Below are positions 22,601 to 32,012 of a stretch of 64,000 bases of DNA, piece after piece. A program made the translations under genes and the position numbers. Below the pieces are notes generated by a model. That model saw only the letters and a program-made list of their open reading frames with translations. It ran no database searches and was not told where the DNA came from. This DNA comes from Eutypella sp. D-1 (Eukaryota > Ascomycota > Sordariomycetes > Xylariales > Diatrypaceae), in assembly GCA_023313575.1 (NCBI GenBank), contig JAJTTP010000008.1, forward strand, positions 806,001 to 870,000, read 5' to 3'. Position 1 is the stretch's first letter, and every line of letters begins with the position of its first letter.

Positions 22601-23119
22601 CCGCAGAGCGACAGATAGACAGAGGTCGCGCGCATATCTCTTATATTGAGCAGCTTGTGATTCGCCGTCTTTCGCATCGGTCATCAGTCACGCCTGAAAG
22701 GAGCCTTGTCATCTGGTCGATATCAGGGAAGATCCTTAAAGAAGATCCTCTCTTCCCTTAATTACTCATCTAGCACTGGGAAACCCATCCAACACACCAC
22801 CATGTCGACGTTCACATCTCTCTCTCTTTCTACTTAATCTACCACATTACTGGTTGGGCACGACACAACAAAGCTATCATGAGACACGCGACTCGGTGCG
22901 CAGCCTCTGACTAGTTATTTTATAGACGTACCTAGGATTTAAACAGTTGTTTGCCATCCCTACTGGCGAGGAACAGCACAGTAAAACCTTGCGACGCGAC
23001 CAATTTGCCTGTTTAAATGATCGAATAGAGCGTCATTAGGGATTAGCTTAGTCGCGAATCATTGCGAATCATTACGAATAGTCAGCCATCCGCAAAGGCT
23101 TCTTTTCTTGCACACCGAG
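16621..23119. other. 6.5 kb stretch with no supported gene
   Basis: All open frames are under 130 codons, overlap on opposite strands and lack motifs. A run of 20 C lies at 20227-20246. I see no transposase, reverse transcriptase or terminal repeat. The last kilobase should hold the promoter and 5' leader of the 1242-aa gene, and the first part the promoter of the 854-aa gene. Degraded repeats cannot be excluded by eye. Confidence 0.5.
20227..20246. repeat. Poly-C/poly-G homopolymer, 20 bp
   Basis: Twenty uninterrupted C on the plus strand, in gene-poor DNA. Runs of this length are prone to length error in sequencing and to slippage in the cell. Confidence 0.9.
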
Positions 23120-26100
23120 ATGGCTGGAACATACAGCGAAGTCGCGCAGAACGATAACGACGATGACCGCGCCGATATCCAATCATCATCCGAACCCCTC
23201 TCCCCATCCCTTTCATCGTCGCCCATGCACTTCCTATCCTCGATAAAGTCAAGTTACACTCCTTTATCCATGATTGACAGTGATCTCTCACCTGGAAAGG
23301 ACCGTGGCCGGAAGGAGGTGGGTTACAAGGGAGACGACGCCGGGACTGATTACGAAAAAGGTATCGCCGGCACTGCCACAAAAGCCGAAAATAATTATAA
23401 GAATTATGTTACAGCACGAGCCACCGGGGCCCTAAAAAAGAGTAGTCATCATGAATACGAGCCACTCAGCCCTGGCAATGCAGGCTCGACTTTCCCGACG
23501 AATCTAAAACTAGAAAATACCGGAAACACGAATGCAGGTCTGGGCTCGGCGGTTTCTACCAGAAGAGAGTCTGGGTCAATGCCCGAGAGCCCAAAAGCCT
23601 CAAGCGACCCGCAGCTTGACCAAGGCCAAGCCCGAGACCCATCATCAATCGTCGCAGCACCAAGGAACATTCCCAAATCCCCCCCAAACTGGTACGGACA
23701 GAAACAAAGAAGTGAAGATGCACATCAACCTACTATCGTAAGACCGAAGCCTATTATCCGTACAGCCTCGACCAAGAGCGTCTCCCTCCGTCACCCTGCG
23801 CCCGACTTGAGCCCACGACCCTCCAGCAGTATCGCTCAACTGGAAGCCACTGCTGAACGTCTGTCGTTGACATCCTCAATTGAGGACGCCATCCGTGACC
23901 TGCATGAAGAACAGAAGCGAAACGAGAGCCGAAGATCATCCATCTTAGCTGCGAGTATCGGATCAATACCCGAAGTAGATGAATACATCCCCTTTACGCG
24001 ACAGATCTCGGGTTCCAGTTCAATACTCGAGACCAACACAGCTGCTCGCCAAGGTGGTTACTCACCTGCTGCTTTCATCATGTCGCCAAGCAACTCACTT
24101 CATTCAAATAGCACCCGGCTTAGATCTGGGTCAAATCCCTTATCCAGGCCAGACCTGGACGCCGAAGTTCCGCTCTCAAGGCATGGTCCTGGCAAGAGCT
24201 CCGTACGAAGTGTCAGGTCTATCAAGCCCACTCTAACACACATTGACGAGATGGCACCCACAACCCTAACACCTGCCGCTATGGACGCTGCCGACAAACT
24301 TCCCGGAGTACCAGACGAGAACGAGACACTACGAATACCTCCTGCCGATGATAATGACATCACACCAAACGCACAGCAATTCGACAGTGCGATGGATTAT
24401 TGGGATCAAGCCGTTGCCGATGCACAGCGTGAATCCGCACAGAACAATAACAGATCACCGACGCGTGCAGGATCTACGGGGAGCTATGAGCAGGCCGAGA
24501 TGGCATTTGCGGATTTTGATGGCGCGCACTGTTCACCAGACGCCGGCTTTGAAGACGTACCGTTTACCGCACTAGGCCCCGACGATGGAACCGATGACGA
24601 ACCGGACCACTCGAGACCGGCCCTCCCGCGAGCACTTGCAGAAACAACAAGACCGAAATCATATGTCGACCCGGATTCGGGTAACACTATGCTTTACTAT
24701 CCGGCACGCGTGCCGATGATGCTCAATCTGCCTGGGAAATTGTCCAAAAAGCCGAAGTCTGAGGTTAGAAACATCCGCAGATCACAGGTTCTCAATGCGA
24801 TGCCTGAGGCAAGCCGACAATCTGGAGCCTCCTGGTTGCCAGAGTACCAGTCTGAGCCTCTTGACCCATTTGGCACAAGGTCTAACCGTCCCGCTTCTCA
24901 ACCCCAAGCGGAGCAGGGGCCAGAAGTTGGGCCCGATGCTTCGATGCCCCCGCGTCCCGATGAGCGCGGCGAAGCACAGCCCCGTCCAACCTCAGACGCC
25001 GAAGACAAGCGAGAGTCTCGCAAGTCCATGTTCGGTGCTCACAATCGTAAATCCCAAGTTCCAGATCTCGAGGGTCTACCACCACAGCTCCGAGCCAGCG
25101 CCTTTTTCGACCTACCGTCGGAGTCACCAGCCATCGAACTTCGGGATGGCTCTGCGATGGCTACACTGGATAGTATTCTGGATGCGTCAGCTAAGGCCCC
25201 CGTTTCGGCCTTCACCGATCACGTCTTCGCTGGCTCCTTGGGTCCGGAGGTCTATGGCACGGATAAGAAGCGGAAGTCTCATTTGAAGAAGTCTAGCAAT
25301 GCGACTTCCAATCTGTTGGAGCCGAAGGAGTCGAAGGAGCCGAAGAAGCGACGCTCATTCCTTCACCTCCGAAAACATAATTCAAAGAGTGACCGACACA
25401 ATAGTCTCTCCGATGATGATAGGAACGGGTCTCCAAAGAACACGGAGGACGCGGAGAGACAACGTCTGTCCGGCTCCGTTGACGGTGAGCGTGTCGATGA
25501 CCAATCCGAAGATGAAAGCGACGAAGAACAAGTCGCATATAATGGGCCGCCCACCACTCTCCTGGCAGAACTTCAGATGCGCAAGCAACAGCAAAGGATG
25601 CGCACCCGGCCACTCGCAGAGTCGTATCCCAATGGTCTGCACTCGACACTCTTGGAGCTCGACACAGTAGCAGAGGTCGAACGCCAGGCTCGCAAAGGCA
25701 AGAAGGTTAATCTCGCTTGGGAATCCACAGGTGTCGACGCCGCAGAGGAATCGGAAGACGAGGACACGCCCTTGGGCCTGCTGATGGCTAAGCGGAACAA
25801 CGAGAACGAGATAGTCGCACTTGCCGACATGCACCGCCCTCCGGGCTTGATGGAGCAGAAAGAGATGGAAGAGAACGAGCCACTGAGTCGCCGTCGCGAC
25901 CGTATACAAGGACGTGAGACCGGGCCTATACGACCGAGCATGATGACGCTGAACCAAGGTTTTAATAAGAGCCGGGTTACGTTGGCCAACCCCAATCCCC
26001 GTCTCCAGGTCCAATCGCCGGAGGAGGAAGAGGAAGAAGAAGAGACGCTGGGAGCTCGTATGCGACGGCTACGAGCCGAAGAGGACGGCGATAACCCACT

Positions 26101-26848
26101 TCCCCGCGCGCGGCCTGTGAGCTCCTCCTTCTCGACTGAGCTGCTCGGCCAGCTCGGCGACGCCTTCAAAGACGAGGCCGATACGAAGGATGAGGACACA
26201 GGCAAAACTCAGCAAGGGACAAAGCCCGTAGAAGAGGAAGAGACGCTAGGTCAGCGCCGCCGCCGCCTGCAGGCCGAACGTGAAGCCCGTGAGCGCGAGA
26301 TGGGCTCGGGGGCTGCCCCATTATCCGCGGGCCTGGACGTTCCGCCGAAGCTCACGCAGCGCCAGTCGATGGCTGACGTGCTGTACACCACAAACTCGAG
26401 GACGATGCTCAGTGACCCTTCTGCAGCTCGGGCCAAGGCCCAGCGCGACGAGGCCGCCCGATACCGGTCAGAGCAGGACCTCAAGCTCGCAGCATTCCGA
26501 GCCCAAATTCCCTCGAGTATCAGCACACCGACGGGAGGGGGTCACCACGGCGGCTTCATGGCCGGTCGCCTCAATGATGGGAATGCGGGCGGCTTGGGAC
26601 AGCCTAGGGCTAGCGTTGCCATGGACAGTTACGGCGCTGTCGCCCCTCCCAATCGCGGACTACTGGGGAACGTCCCCTCTTATTCCATGGGTGGCGGCGC
26701 CGCCGCGATGACCAATCCGGGCTACGGCCTGCCGGCTCCCAACCACCGCGCGACGATGATGGCGAACCCCTACGCCATGCAGATGCCAGGGCAGCCGCCC
26801 GCCCAGATGGACAGGGTGGAAAGGTGGCGGCAGAGCGTCTGGCCCTAA
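23120..26848 (+). CDS. Large disordered protein with repeated TLGxRxRRL-type motifs
   Basis: A single-exon 1242-aa protein starting at the ATG at 23120; the frame opens slightly earlier only by a TTG. It is Ser/Pro/Glu-rich with no membrane segment or enzyme motif. Seen: a compact conserved-looking block KSYVDPDSGNTMLYYPARVP to RRSQVLNAMPEASR (about residues 512-565), a second block at LEGLPPQLRASAFFDLPSES (about 650-670), a basic patch KKRKSHLKKSS to KKRRSFLHLRKHNSK, and a C-terminal third with a repeated acidic-then-basic motif: DTPLGLLMAKR, EPLSRRRDRI, ETLGARMRRLRAE, ETLGQRRRRLQAE (codons near 25761, 25874, 26040 and 26239). The tail is Gly/Met/Pro-rich and ends in ERWRQSVWP. I do not recognise the family. 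Short repeated motifs in a disordered chain suggest a multivalent scaffold; this is inference. Confidence 0.85.
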   Translation: MAGTYSEVAQNDNDDDRADIQSSSEPLSPSLSSSPMHFLSSIKSSYTPLSMIDSDLSPGKDRGRKEVGYKGDDAGTDYEKGIAGTATKAENNYKNYVTARATGALKKSSHHEYEPLSPGNAGSTFPTNLKLENTGNTNAGLGSAVSTRRESGSMPESPKASSDPQLDQGQARDPSSIVAAPRNIPKSPPNWYGQKQRSEDAHQPTIVRPKPIIRTASTKSVSLRHPAPDLSPRPSSSIAQLEATAERLSLTSSIEDAIRDLHEEQKRNESRRSSILAASIGSIPEVDEYIPFTRQISGSSSILETNTAARQGGYSPAAFIMSPSNSLHSNSTRLRSGSNPLSRPDLDAEVPLSRHGPGKSSVRSVRSIKPTLTHIDEMAPTTLTPAAMDAADKLPGVPDENETLRIPPADDNDITPNAQQFDSAMDYWDQAVADAQRESAQNNNRSPTRAGSTGSYEQAEMAFADFDGAHCSPDAGFEDVPFTALGPDDGTDDEPDHSRPALPRALAETTRPKSYVDPDSGNTMLYYPARVPMMLNLPGKLSKKPKSEVRNIRRSQVLNAMPEASRQSGASWLPEYQSEPLDPFGTRSNRPASQPQAEQGPEVGPDASMPPRPDERGEAQPRPTSDAEDKRESRKSMFGAHNRKSQVPDLEGLPPQLRASAFFDLPSESPAIELRDGSAMATLDSILDASAKAPVSAFTDHVFAGSLGPEVYGTDKKRKSHLKKSSNATSNLLEPKESKEPKKRRSFLHLRKHNSKSDRHNSLSDDDRNGSPKNTEDAERQRLSGSVDGERVDDQSEDESDEEQVAYNGPPTTLLAELQMRKQQQRMRTRPLAESYPNGLHSTLLELDTVAEVERQARKGKKVNLAWESTGVDAAEESEDEDTPLGLLMAKRNNENEIVALADMHRPPGLMEQKEMEENEPLSRRRDRIQGRETGPIRPSMMTLNQGFNKSRVTLANPNPRLQVQSPEEEEEEEETLGARMRRLRAEEDGDNPLPRARPVSSSFSTELLGQLGDAFKDEADTKDEDTGKTQQGTKPVEEEETLGQRRRRLQAEREAREREMGSGAAPLSAGLDVPPKLTQRQSMADVLYTTNSRTMLSDPSAARAKAQRDEAARYRSEQDLKLAAFRAQIPSSISTPTGGGHHGGFMAGRLNDGNAGGLGQPRASVAMDSYGAVAPPNRGLLGNVPSYSMGGGAAAMTNPGYGLPAPNHRATMMANPYAMQMPGQPPAQMDRVERWRQSVWP

Positions 26849-28790
26849 GTGCACTCATGACCTACGAACGCGGATCATCTCCACGTATCTATCATATCCA
26901 TATTAAAAATCTATCTTCTCATGATCATATTATCGATCATGGTGATTCCAAACATAAATATCAACGGAGCATACAGTGCCAAATGGGCTGAAGCATAAAA
27001 AACACACCAATTTACTTTGTTTTTGTGGAATATTGAACCTACTACCTCGCATGGCCCCGGCGTTCTCCTACTTTGTTCCTTATCTAACTGTCACCCGTCG
27101 CACTCGGTTTACTATTCTCCTGAGTCGATCAGAGTTTGCATACTCGTCCACAACACAGGTACATACATAGACAGCGAGAAAAGATCCAAGGGGTCTATTG
27201 TGTTCTCAAGGGTATAAAATAAGCCAGCATATAGGTGTGCAGGCGAGTGAGCGGGATTAGTGGTAGCGTTTCTCAGCCCATATATATTTGGCTTTGATGA
27301 AATACTCTCATAATATATGTTGCTATCATGTGTTACTTTATCAGTTATACTCTATGAAATATGAAAAAAAGTCAGAAAAAGTATCGAGGTTCGCGCAAGG
27401 CCTTAAAACTATAATATAATCTAGATGCTTTCATTCTCGCACCTAAATTGGCAATACAGTAAACTCACAAGGAAGACGACAACTCCAGCAATTATCAACT
27501 CAATGTACCATTCTCGGCATACCGGTCGCTAACCACTTCTTCTCTTTTCGACACTATTACTAGTCTGCTATGCTGACAGGATGCTTTCATATCGCCCACT
27601 AATCGTGATAGGTATATTTCGACAACGTCACAGAAGTAGTAATATACCCAACCCATCAATCCATCAGCGTCTCCTGCGACACTCCTTTGGTGGGGTCACA
27701 TAGCTGACCCCTTTCCAAATGCCGGATTTTCTTCCGCAAGGATCTCCTCAATTTGCTGCATCTGTTCCCCATGCAGAGTCACCATGGCCACGTGTACCTC
27801 ACCTGGCCAACGGCGAAGGGCATAGAACACCAAGTTTCATTTCATGCACCCAGAGATGGCGCAAGCTGCGCCGCGAAAACGTAGGTTCGCTAGGAATAGG
27901 ACCGAGACATGAAGCAAAAGTCATGCAAGATGCACATGCAAGAGACCAGGCAGACGAATGGGATATAGTGATGACTAGTTCGCGACTCCGCGCTGTAGGC
28001 GACACGACCTTGACCGTCTATCTCGCACTAACAGCTTGCATGAGGTGCCATTACCAGCAAGACTAAGCATTTGACATTAGTGTTTATATAGCCGCCGATG
28101 TCTCGCGATGTAGGGCTCATTGTCTCTCGTTGTGGATGTCATACTATCTACACTTGAACCGCTACCATACACTGAGACTCCGGGGGTGAGCGCTTCCCAC
28201 CGAGCTTTAGTATATAACAAGAATGTGAGGGTTCTGCAAAAAGGGCTGGATAGTGATTTGAGATGTGTACGCCGAGATTCATCTGATCTTTTCGATTGTG
28301 TCTCCTTCCCTTTCTCCTTGGCCCAGCACGAGCTGAGGAATCACGGCATAGATTAGTTACAATAGGCGAGCACGACCGCGCTGTGTGATGGTTCCACAAC
28401 TTATAAGCAACCTCTACCTCTTTTTCTTCGTTGTCTTTGCCCCCATCTTCGCCTTTTTCGCGCACATGATCTTGCACCTGCCTACCCCTCATCCAAGTTA
28501 TTTTTCATCTTGATCGTGCGTGATGTTGATAGGATGACCGCCCGGGGAACCTGACAGAGACAGTGATATGAGTACATCGAGTCAAGTATAGCGCAAAGGG
28601 TCGGGTACTTGAGAAAAGAGTGTCGGCGGAAAGGCAGAGAAAAGATAGGCCCGTGAGCGGCACGGACGGCCCGGTTGACGTGCATGTCAGAGGCATGCGG
28701 CATACATAACGCCTGGCGTAAGAGGAAGCGGACGGCACGCCGCCCGGATGCTGGAGATCACGGCAAACCGATGCTGCAGGTCATGGAAGA

Positions 28791-28806
28791 GGGGGGGGGG
28801 GGGGGG
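28791..28806. repeat. Poly-G homopolymer, 16 bp
   Basis: Sixteen uninterrupted G in intergenic DNA. Confidence 0.9.
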
Positions 28807-30057
28807 TCTGGGGCCGAGGGCTCGTGTCGAGACCACCAAGGAAGAGCGTCCGGCTCTAAAGCAAGTACGTAAGATGATGGTAGGATCCCGATGCTTGTTT
28901 TTCCATGGGTGCGACGTTGGTTATTAAGGAGAGGTGTAACCTCCTTTCTCTGTCTTACAATCTGTCACACTCTAAGGGCTTGGGCTATTGACTTCTGTAT
29001 CTCTACTGTGGACATTGCTCTTTACCTCGAGGAGTCCTAGTAAAGCATGAGGGCTCGCCTCTGCATACCCCACACACGGGAACTAGGCGGGTAATGGCAG
29101 CGGAGAATAGAGACCTACAAATGGCTGCCGTGCGCTCTCTCACAGTACACTTGTTCGATCGGAGGATTTGGACGGGAAGCTCTGTTACGATGTAACATGG
29201 CAATTCCGTCTTCGATCACGCATACGCATGTCAAACGGGTGCTCGAATACCCGCTCACTGACAGAATCTCTCCGTCCCGTGTCCTGCTAGTTTGGATCAC
29301 GACGGCATGGCTTGCCAACCTTCTTTCTATACAAAGATACAAGCGTACACGCATGCGTCATTTTAACGGTATGTATAGCATGGCGTTTTGGCCTCAAGTG
29401 TCAAAATTAAACTTCGGCCTGTAGTTGCAGATGAAACTCGCGTGGTTAAGAGGACTGTCTGCCTGAGCGCGTATCATTTGTACCTGCTAGGTTATCAAAA
29501 GATGACTTAGATGGCTACATGAAGTCTTCTGGTATAACTAGAAGCATGAACCAGATTCCTTGGCTGAGCGTTTTGTCGGTTTGTCCCTTAGTTCTCGGCT
29601 TTGTGGTAAGTCACCAGAGCGTAGGTAGACAAGCAACTACGTAGCGAGTGGCCGTTCCCTCGCTTCCTACTCTCCCGCCTTCTTCCCCTCCGATTCCTGC
29701 TTCGGTGGCTTGCCACCGCATCGTGTTTTGCCTGGGCCCGAGGGAAAGGTTCGGCGTCACTCTAAGGTGAGAAGGCGCCCACGTCCTGCCGGGCCTTCGC
29801 ATCAGCAACCAGCAGAATTGCTTCGCAGGAAGACAAACAACGTGTTTGCAGGAGAAGAAGCAGAGTTCGATTGCTGGACTCCTGGCTGCGGAAGACACTC
29901 TCCTCGAGGTGGACCGTACGCCGTTTGTCACCCGTTCCCCGCGCATCTCTGGGTATGCCAACGGTTTGTATGCGCGTGTGTGTTGATGAGATGCTCGAGT
30001 TCGGCAACGCCCTACCAACCAACTAATGAGTAGATAATATCCACTTCCAGACCCTGA

Positions 30058-30085
30058 ATATATATATATGTGTGTGTGTGTGTGT
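30058..30085. repeat. (TA)n(TG)n microsatellite
   Basis: A TA run passes directly into about eight TG units. A second, similar tract lies at 35315-35340. Confidence 0.85.
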
Positions 30086-30513
30086 TCTTCAGTGCTGCTC
30101 CTGGAACGAATCAGTTTGAGAACACCTTACCAACTTCGGCGTCGGAATATTTTGGCTTTTAATTAATGATCTATGCACATGAACTTCTATAAAGTGAAAT
30201 AGTCCGCACAGCAGAGAGCAGGCTTCCCTACAACTGAATGCCCACTAAAACAACACTTCTACGAGACAGAGCAACTAAGCATCGCTCAAGCGAAACACTT
30301 GTCTTGACTAATCGGGCGGCCTGGCTGACGAACTTCATATGGTATCGTGAGTGTCCTGGCAGAGGTATGAAACCGAAGTCACTTCGAAGGCAGTGGTGAA
30401 GTAGCGGACAGGACCTAATATCCGGGCTCATAACAGACACAAGCAAGATCGCTTCATCAAAGAACCCCTTCTTAGTCCGTCCGAGGCCCAAAACGATAAT
30501 CAAAACCAAAGCC

Positions 30514-30774
30514 ATGTGTCGAAAGGTGGAGTTCCTCGGGAAATGCACGACGTGCGGGAAGCCTTGTAGGTGGGATTACTTGACGCAAAACCTCTCATGC
30601 CTGGAGGCGAAGAACAACCTGTGCTTCGGACTGTGCCGAAGTGGAGTAGAGCTCAACCAGCATGCATTCGACCAAGATTGCGATGACTGCGAGACGAAGC
30701 GCAAGCGCGCCGCGGAGACTAAAGGCGGCGAGGGAGGAGGAGGAGGAGGAGGCAAGAGACAGCGCACAGGCTAA
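30514..30774 (+). CDS. Small Cys-rich protein with two CxxC pairs
   Basis: An 86-aa protein from a single exon. The first 60 residues carry nine cysteines, including CTTC (11-14) and CDDC (56-59), spaced as in a zinc ribbon, with single cysteines between, including SCLEAKNN (C29) and FGLC (C41). The tail is Lys/Arg-rich with a run of Gly and ends KRQRTG, like a nuclear localisation or nucleic-acid-binding tail. There is no signal peptide, so a secreted effector is unlikely. Small proteins of this MCxKVxFxGxCTxC layout are, as far as I recall, recurrent in Sordariomycete genomes as hypothetical proteins. Function unknown; metal binding is inference from the cysteine pairs. Confidence 0.7.
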   Translation: MCRKVEFLGKCTTCGKPCRWDYLTQNLSCLEAKNNLCFGLCRSGVELNQHAFDQDCDDCETKRKRAAETKGGEGGGGGGGKRQRTG

Positions 30775-31082
30775 ATCCGCTTCGCACCAATACACGGACG
30801 CGCCGCGAGGAAAGGCGAGCACGGCGTTGGGCGAGAAAAGATAATCAAATCGCCTGGTCGGCGTTCGGACATTGACGGTGCACAAGGGCGAGGGGAGTTT
30901 ATGCAGGCTGGCAGCGGTGGCCGCCCCTTTTCAAGAATACTTTCTCATAGCAAATAGGACGCACCAAACCTGCCTGCCACCACACTGATATAAATAAATC
31001 CTTTCGCTGTAGTGTTTACGTGAAGTATACGGGTAACATGAATATTTAGCATCATGCTGGTATTTGAGGAGAAGCTTTGCCG
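30775..31082. other. Convergent 3' ends
   Basis: A short spacer between the 3' ends of the Cys-rich gene (+) and the DUF829 gene (-). Nothing else is seen. Confidence 0.5.
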
Positions 31083-32012
31083 CTATGTGAATCCTGGGAG
31101 CAGGGTCCCCGACCGCTTGATGGCCTCCTCCCAGGTATCCGTCACGATCTTCCAATAGCGGCCGGGGTCAGTACGCATATGCGCGACATGTGCGCTGTTC
31201 TCGTACCTCTCCGTCCGCGAAGGGATGCCCTTGGCATTTGCCTCAGCCGCGTGTTCCTCTACGTGCCGCCAGTCGACCATGCTATCCTCCTTGCTGTAGA
31301 TGTACGAGCGGTTGGTCTGCCGCACCAACGCACGGTCATTGTGAACCCTCTGGGCCTCCCGCAAGGGGCCCTCGCCGAATAGGAATTTCAGTGGCCCGTA
31401 CATGAGAAACGTGACTACAGAGAATATAGCGACCAGCGGGCCCACGAGGAACCGGACGGCGCCCCGCACACCGGCCATGAAGGCGTTGTACGTGCGCGTG
31501 GCGGACGTGCGACCTGGGTTCGAGTCGTATACCGCGGCGTGTGGGGGTAGCGCGTTCCCGGTCTTCCGGCGGTAGATCTGATACAGGTGCTCCATGCTTG
31601 CCGCGCCGCCGTTCGAGAACACGTGGACCAGGATCTCGGGCTCTCGGGGCGCGGCCGTCAGCGCGCCGGAGTCGACCTGCGCCCGGAGAAACGCGGCTGC
31701 GGGCTCCACGGCCCTCCGTCGCGCAGCTGCCGACCACGCCAGGTTTATACGAAACTTGACCAACAGGATCGTCGACGTTGGGTAGATGCTCTGGTAAAAC
31801 GCGATGTACTTGGCGATGTGGGCATCCTGGGCGTCCATCCATGAAGCGACGACGATGAGCTTCGGGGCTGCAACAGTCCCGGAGGCCGGGGAGCCCCCTG
31901 TTGCCGCCGCCGCCACCGTGCTCGGAGGCTTGTAGTATGACACCAGCGGCGACAGTCTCGTCATCATGGCCAATGGCTTGGCGGGCTTAGCTGCAGGCTG
32001 TGATGAGGCCAT
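31083..32012 (-). CDS. DUF829 (PaxU/TMEM53-type) alpha/beta-hydrolase-like protein
   Basis: A single-exon 309-aa protein. Seen: after a 50-residue Ala/Pro-rich lead, the strand KLIVVASWMDAQ with the family's W-M-D-A, then IAFYQSIYPTSTILLV, and the nucleophile-elbow position HVFSNGGA with S133. YIYSKEDSMVDW (238-248) offers the acidic residue and ENSAHVAHMR (271-280) the histidine. One or two hydrophobic segments (about 182-213, VRFLVGPLVAIFSVVTFLMYG) suggest membrane association. Known: the family includes PaxU of the paxilline gene cluster and the nuclear-membrane protein TMEM53; a biochemical reaction is not established for most members. No indole-diterpene genes are near, so a pathway role is not supported here. 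Confidence 0.88.
   Translation of the reverse strand: MASSQPAAKPAKPLAMMTRLSPLVSYYKPPSTVAAAATGGSPASGTVAAPKLIVVASWMDAQDAHIAKYIAFYQSIYPTSTILLVKFRINLAWSAAARRRAVEPAAAFLRAQVDSGALTAAPREPEILVHVFSNGGAASMEHLYQIYRRKTGNALPPHAAVYDSNPGRTSATRTYNAFMAGVRGAVRFLVGPLVAIFSVVTFLMYGPLKFLFGEGPLREAQRVHNDRALVRQTNRSYIYSKEDSMVDWRHVEEHAAEANAKGIPSRTERYENSAHVAHMRTDPGRYWKIVTDTWEEAIKRSGTLLPGFT

Larger units (their letters stand above)
26849..30513. other. Intergenic, 3.7 kb, no supported gene
   Basis: Open frames are short and unconvincing. A 16-G run lies at 28791-28806, and a (TA)n(TG)n microsatellite at about 30058-30085. The last few hundred bases are the promoter of the small Cys-rich gene. Confidence 0.5.
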
